Source of the DNA: Fasciolopsis buskii
Lineage: Eukaryota; Platyhelminthes; Trematoda; Plagiorchiida; Fasciolidae
Direction of reading: 5' to 3'
Assembly (NCBI GenBank): GCA_008360955.1
Contig: LUCM01005809.1
Coordinates: 3,160-67,159, forward strand
DNA: 64,000 nucleotides
The position numbers were made by a program, and so were the translations under genes. Shown here one piece after another: positions 60,240 through 64,000 of the stretch. The notes beneath the pieces were generated by a model. The model saw only the letters and a program-made list of their open reading frames with translations, ran no database searches and was not told the origin of the DNA. The first letter of the stretch is position 1. Every line of letters begins with the position of its first letter.

Positions 60240-60245
60240 AATAAA
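60240..60245 (+). terminator. candidate poly(A) signal AATAAA (distal)
   Basis: Second canonical hexamer, 174 bp after the first, followed by AT-rich sequence. Usage not shown. Confidence 0.35.
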
Positions 60246-60529
60246 GTAAAAGCCATGTTCGCTCGAAAATGCGGAAATGTGTCTTTCTGATTTCCAATCA
60301 CTTTTTTCAGTCGGGTTTGAGGTGTCACTTATTTGTTATCACTAGCAGACTGAAAACGAGAATAAGCTACTTGACCAAAATCCTTGGGAAATCATATTTA
60401 CTTCGGATTTTCTGGTCAAGGACGTGTACAAGTAGCCAGGAAAAATTGCGGCTTGGCAGATTTTTCTGGCAGTGACATCAGTATAAGCCAGTAGAACAAG
60501 ATGGGAACGTTACTTAATCCTTAGTTTTC

Positions 60530-62600
60530 ACTTCACCTGACTGCCCTCAATGTCCGCATGCTCACCCAGACGGAGCAATAAGTCACTTAAGTAGAACTCT
60601 CGAAACTTTTAAAGTAGATGTATACTGTGTCTCAGAAACGGGCATGCGAGACACAGACTTATCATCTCGTTTCATTCTTCGCGTGTCCGATGATCCGGTT
60701 TCGAGCGCTCGTGGTTAGGCTGGCGTTGCCATTGTTTTGAGCATGCTAACGAAACGTGCACTGTTAGATTGATCCCATTCGACAGTCGCCTATGTGCAAC
60801 TGGGTTCCGCTCGGTTTTGTATGTGCCAATAGCATTCGATTTACTCGTTGCTGTTTGTTCATCATATCTGTGTATGCCACCATTGTAGCTAACAACCACT
60901 TTAACTGGAGATTATCCCGATTACTCTGAAGTGCGCATTCAGCGAATACGTTTGCTTTTAGTGATTCTAACCGCTAATTTAGTTACTTTTAGAAAGCAGA
61001 ACTGTACACCAAAGACCGGTACACCGAATTTGATCGGACCGACAATGGAGATGATCTCATCCACGTTTATTTTGACCACAGACGAATGTACCTGAGACAC
61101 GGGGAATTTTGTTATGGGATGCAGCATTGGCTCACGTGGGCCTTCACTTTCTCAGTGTTCAGCCCATATTTTCCACATTACCCTTGATCATCGGTTAGGT
61201 GGATCAGTCCGAGGTTTTAGATTAGTGTGATGCATACCTGTAGAACCAGGTTATCTCTTAGCCCACAGTCGCTTCTATTTGTTCCTAGTCTGTGATCTCA
61301 CCCAAATAGAAACCAACCGTTTTGCATATCTGCTTCCGGATGATAACTGCCGACTTGTGTTCCAGCCGACGCCGTCCATACAGTTATCGCCACACCCAGA
61401 TTCATAGAATGAGTTAATATTGAGGGCAGTTTAAAGAGATGGTGCATTCGGTGGCAATTACCACTCAGACCTCCAAGCCATGTCAGCCTCAGAAACAGAG
61501 GATGCCCTCGACTTTGCTTACTCTGTCGGCTTTTCGGAGATCCGTCCTTCCCGATGCCTTATACAATGAGACACAGATGCCCGAGGCGACAACTGACCAG
61601 GAATCTGAGAAATGACCGTAAACATTGGTAATGTGAGCAAATGGAAAATGCTGTAAAAATCAGTATGGTTTGTAACCTTCAGCGCAGTACCGGTTCACAA
61701 TAGCTGAGCGAAAGCAAAGTGATCAAGGTACCCAGCTGATTCATTATCCGAAGAGTTGGCCAGGGGATTGAGTACAGAATTTCAAAGTAGATCATCCATT
61801 CGTACTTGCCGGTTGAGCGATGAGATCATTAGGGAGGTAAGTATTCTGAAAAAACAAGGTCGTCCTTCTGGATGATTTACTCCATCCTTTTTAAAGACGT
61901 TTAAGAAGCTGGTGAGGTCAACCAGGACAGCGGAATAAATTAAGCACCAGTGTAAATCCGTGGCGATTTTCAACACACCATAGATCATGCAGGGTAGGCC
62001 GCAGAAGCAATAACTTGGTGATTATTGCGTCTACACAGCTCGCGGATATTTTCCTCTAGCGACTATCAAGTGTAGGCTCAAGATGTATTGATGAAAACCA
62101 TTCCAGTTCTCGTCTCTAAGGGACGGTTCTCAGAATCAAGACACCTCCAGACTACTTGTCTCCATTGCCCTTGACCCAAAAGCGGTATTCGACTTAGTCG
62201 ACCGTGCAGTTCCACCGCTCTGAGTCGCTTTGACTTACGTGCCCGAAAAATTCATTCTTATAATCTATCTGTTTTCTAGGGGCAGCCGAAGCAGATTTTG
62301 TGCATGGAGCGATCATTCATCCGACCTCAACTTGACGAGTGGTTTCTTCAGGGTTGCTTACACTCATCCGTTCTGCTCACCATTTTATAATGGGGATCAC
62401 CCTATCCTTATGTGAAAATGGTGTCAGTGGTATTTGCTCAGACTGGAAATTGTCTGGCTTGAAATGCGGACGATATTGCACTACTGCGTGAAGATTCAAG
62501 TAAGTTCCACATGTTTCTCGATCGCTTGAACGGTAGTGTAGGATGGATTTTGGACCTTCTGATTATCAAACGCTGTTACAAGATTGGATTTGCTTGAGGT
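60530..62600 (+). mobile_element. RTE-like LINE, collinear but heavily decayed
   Basis: On the plus strand, in many frames, an endonuclease start LNVRMLTQTEQ (about 60548) is followed by VDVYCVSETGMRDTD (about 60616-60660) and ILRVSDDPVSSARG. A linker shows LTRNLRNDRKHW (about 61590-61625), then an EVSILKKQGRPSG stretch (about 61838). The RT palm A is ALDPKAVFDLVDRAV (about 62167-62211) and the YADD box has become NADDIALL (about 62465-62490). LDRLNGSVG follows (about 62518). Stops are frequent. The copy is older than the one at 52235. Sequence up to about 63760 may include its 3' portion mixed with another repeat. Confidence 0.75.
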
Positions 62601-63039
62601 CGAAACTTGCTCATTTGGTGAAAGAGTTTGTGTAAGGAGATAAAGTACCTAACAAACAGTTATGTGTGGCTAGGAAACCACATGGCAAATGGTATGTCTA
62701 TTCATTTGCAAACGTTTTTGTTTATGTTCATTGAATCAAGGTATCGTTCGCTTCAGCGAGATATCCGCTCGAAGATCAAAAGCGGCCTTTTTGATTGCTT
62801 CGATTAGGTTTCTCTTGGTGCATGGATTAGAAAAACGAAGTCTGAAAAGGCAATGCCCGAAAATCAATGTCTTCTTAAGCATGCTAAAGGACAAAGACAG
62901 AATTGAATTACGAAATCTGATGCTTACTCCAGAGTAATAAACCGCGATACTCAATGGATGACTCAAATTAATTCCATGACGATTTGTGCAACCATTAAAT
63001 AGGCAAAAAGTTTTAACTGTCATCTCACAGGACCATCCA
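62601..63039. other. non-coding, no gene seen
   Basis: An overlapping pair of frames (62689-62937 plus, 62736-63083 minus) is unassigned. It may belong to the flanking decayed elements. Confidence 0.4.
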
Positions 63040-63400
63040 CTCAAATAGAAAAAAGAATGACGAAAAGGGGAGATTAACGACAAAATCGTACATTGAAGAA
63101 CTATACCGATGAAGAAAATCTAGAATCCAAGATCGCCACTCACTGCGGCACTGAGTCATATCGCATTGCTTCCAAACAGCGCTTCGGGGTGGGGGTGGGG
63201 TCTCATGGACCCTAACCCGGTGGAATGAATAGATCTAAAAGAGCCAGTCCACTGGTTGAAGTTCCCTTATTTTTTCACCATGTCACCGACTAGCCACATC
63301 GAACCATTTCGCAATCATTGTCGACATCGTACAACAGCGCACAACCAGGAAGTTGTTCTGTGGGCATGCACAAAACACTTCCAAACGAACACAGTCTATT
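63040..63400. repeat. dispersed unclassified repeat, copy 2
   Basis: Diverged counterpart of 27960-28330 in the same orientation, with the same order of short matches. A GGGGTGGGGGTGGGG tract at about 63186 is unique to this copy. Confidence 0.55.
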
Positions 63401-64000
63401 ATGGATAAGTTTCTGTCCTAAAGATGGAACCCAGGATAAAGGACCTTACGTCCACACTCTGAGTTGTTCACAATATCATCATATCCTACCAATAATTAGA
63501 AAACAACGGTAGAGTATGGTGGGAGACTTTTGTGGAAAACTCAGAAGTTAGGCGCAAGGTACGGGGTCCTAGGGTTCATTCTTCAGAAGACACTGAATTA
63601 AAATAGCCTAAAGAGGTGGAACGTTTTGGGTATCGCCACAGAACTGATGCCCCGTTGTGCACTGTTCTTCGAGAGAGGTAGATGCACTTAGACTACCGTA
63701 TTGGGGTCCACGACATCCCCAGAAGCGATGGTTATAGATAATAGATGACATGGCTCCGTGTCGCTGTCAGAGGCGTCCTTGCATGCAAAACCTTCCTTAT
63801 TCTTCATAGCTCCTCAACTTAGTATCTTGCAACTGATCTTTCATTATTCCACGTTTTTCTTCTGTTTAAGCAGATGGTACTATGAGGTAGCAACCACAAG
63901 CACAGCATGTTCGTGCAAGTATGGTTGTGCAAATTGAACCGGTACATGAAAGCAGCATTTTATCTGGCTAGGCTTGCTACCCGGGTGCCCACATCAAACT
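63401..64000. other. non-coding window end
   Basis: Nothing is recognised with confidence. Around 63601-63760, phrases such as MTWLRVAV and CCACGACATCCCCAGAAGCG faintly recall the RTE C-terminal block, so the decayed LINE may extend this far. Confidence 0.35.

Larger units (their letters stand above)
58179..60529 (+). other. putative 3' UTR and downstream flank of the zinc-finger gene
   Basis: Pyrimidine-rich sequence with several TCTCTCTCTC tracts (about 59241 and 60027) and a CACACACGCACGCGCG tract (about 59713). No protein motif was seen. Poly(A) signals at 60066 and 60240 would give a UTR of about 1.9-2.1 kb. The UTR extent is inferred. Confidence 0.4.

Noticed and set aside
1..64000. 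CRISPR array, prophage, integron or operon
   Set aside because: No regularly spaced repeats and no dense co-directional ORFs; the intron-exon structure and LINEs are those of an animal genome.

Overview
The window looks like nuclear DNA from a flatworm, most likely a digenean trematode with a repeat-rich genome. It contains short exons separated by multi-kilobase introns with GT-AG junctions. Non-coding DNA is dominated by decayed non-LTR retroelements (RTE-like, CR1-like and Penelope-like with GIY-YIG nuclease), whose protein motifs match families I know from trematode genomes. The species assignment is inference; no species marker was seen. There is no prokaryotic gene organisation and no CRISPR array, rRNA operon or operon-like cluster.

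Only two host genes can be supported. (1) At 4845-5387 (+) lies the terminal exon of a beta-1,4-galactosyltransferase (GT7 family), with the NGFPN and WGWG-x-EDD signatures; the upstream exons are not in the window. (2) From 33150 to 58178 (+) runs a five-exon gene for a zinc-finger protein of 824 residues. Exons 1-2 encode two CCCH fingers, exon 3 a disordered Gln/Ser/Thr-rich segment, exons 3-4 a Cys/His-rich putative zinc module, and exon 5 a Met/Gln/Ala helical segment and long disordered tail. All four introns begin GT and end AG, the phases (2, 0, 1, 1) are compatible, and one Cys-x2-Cys knuckle is rebuilt across intron 3. I do not recognise the full-length protein family.

Layout: 1-3250 unassigned with a (TA)n start; 3255-3995 RTE fragment; 4845-5387 galactosyltransferase exon; 7110-9410 decayed RTE-like element; 9411-18879 unassigned; 18880-20950 CR1-like element on the minus strand; 24150-26280 a LINE with a near-identical inverted partner at 53465-55590; 31675-31910 a foldback element with about 48-bp inverted termini; 33150-58178 the zinc-finger gene. 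Its introns hold a tRNA-derived SINE, an RTE endonuclease fragment, two Penelope-like elements, two RTE fragments and the inverted LINE copy. Downstream are two poly(A) signals, then another decayed RTE-like element at 60530-62600.

The two host genes have no evident functional link. No clearly new defence or regulatory system was found. The most useful observations are the zinc-finger gene model, the inverted LINE pair that share the same inactivating lesions, the foldback element, and a decayed hammerhead-like motif behind a Penelope-like element.
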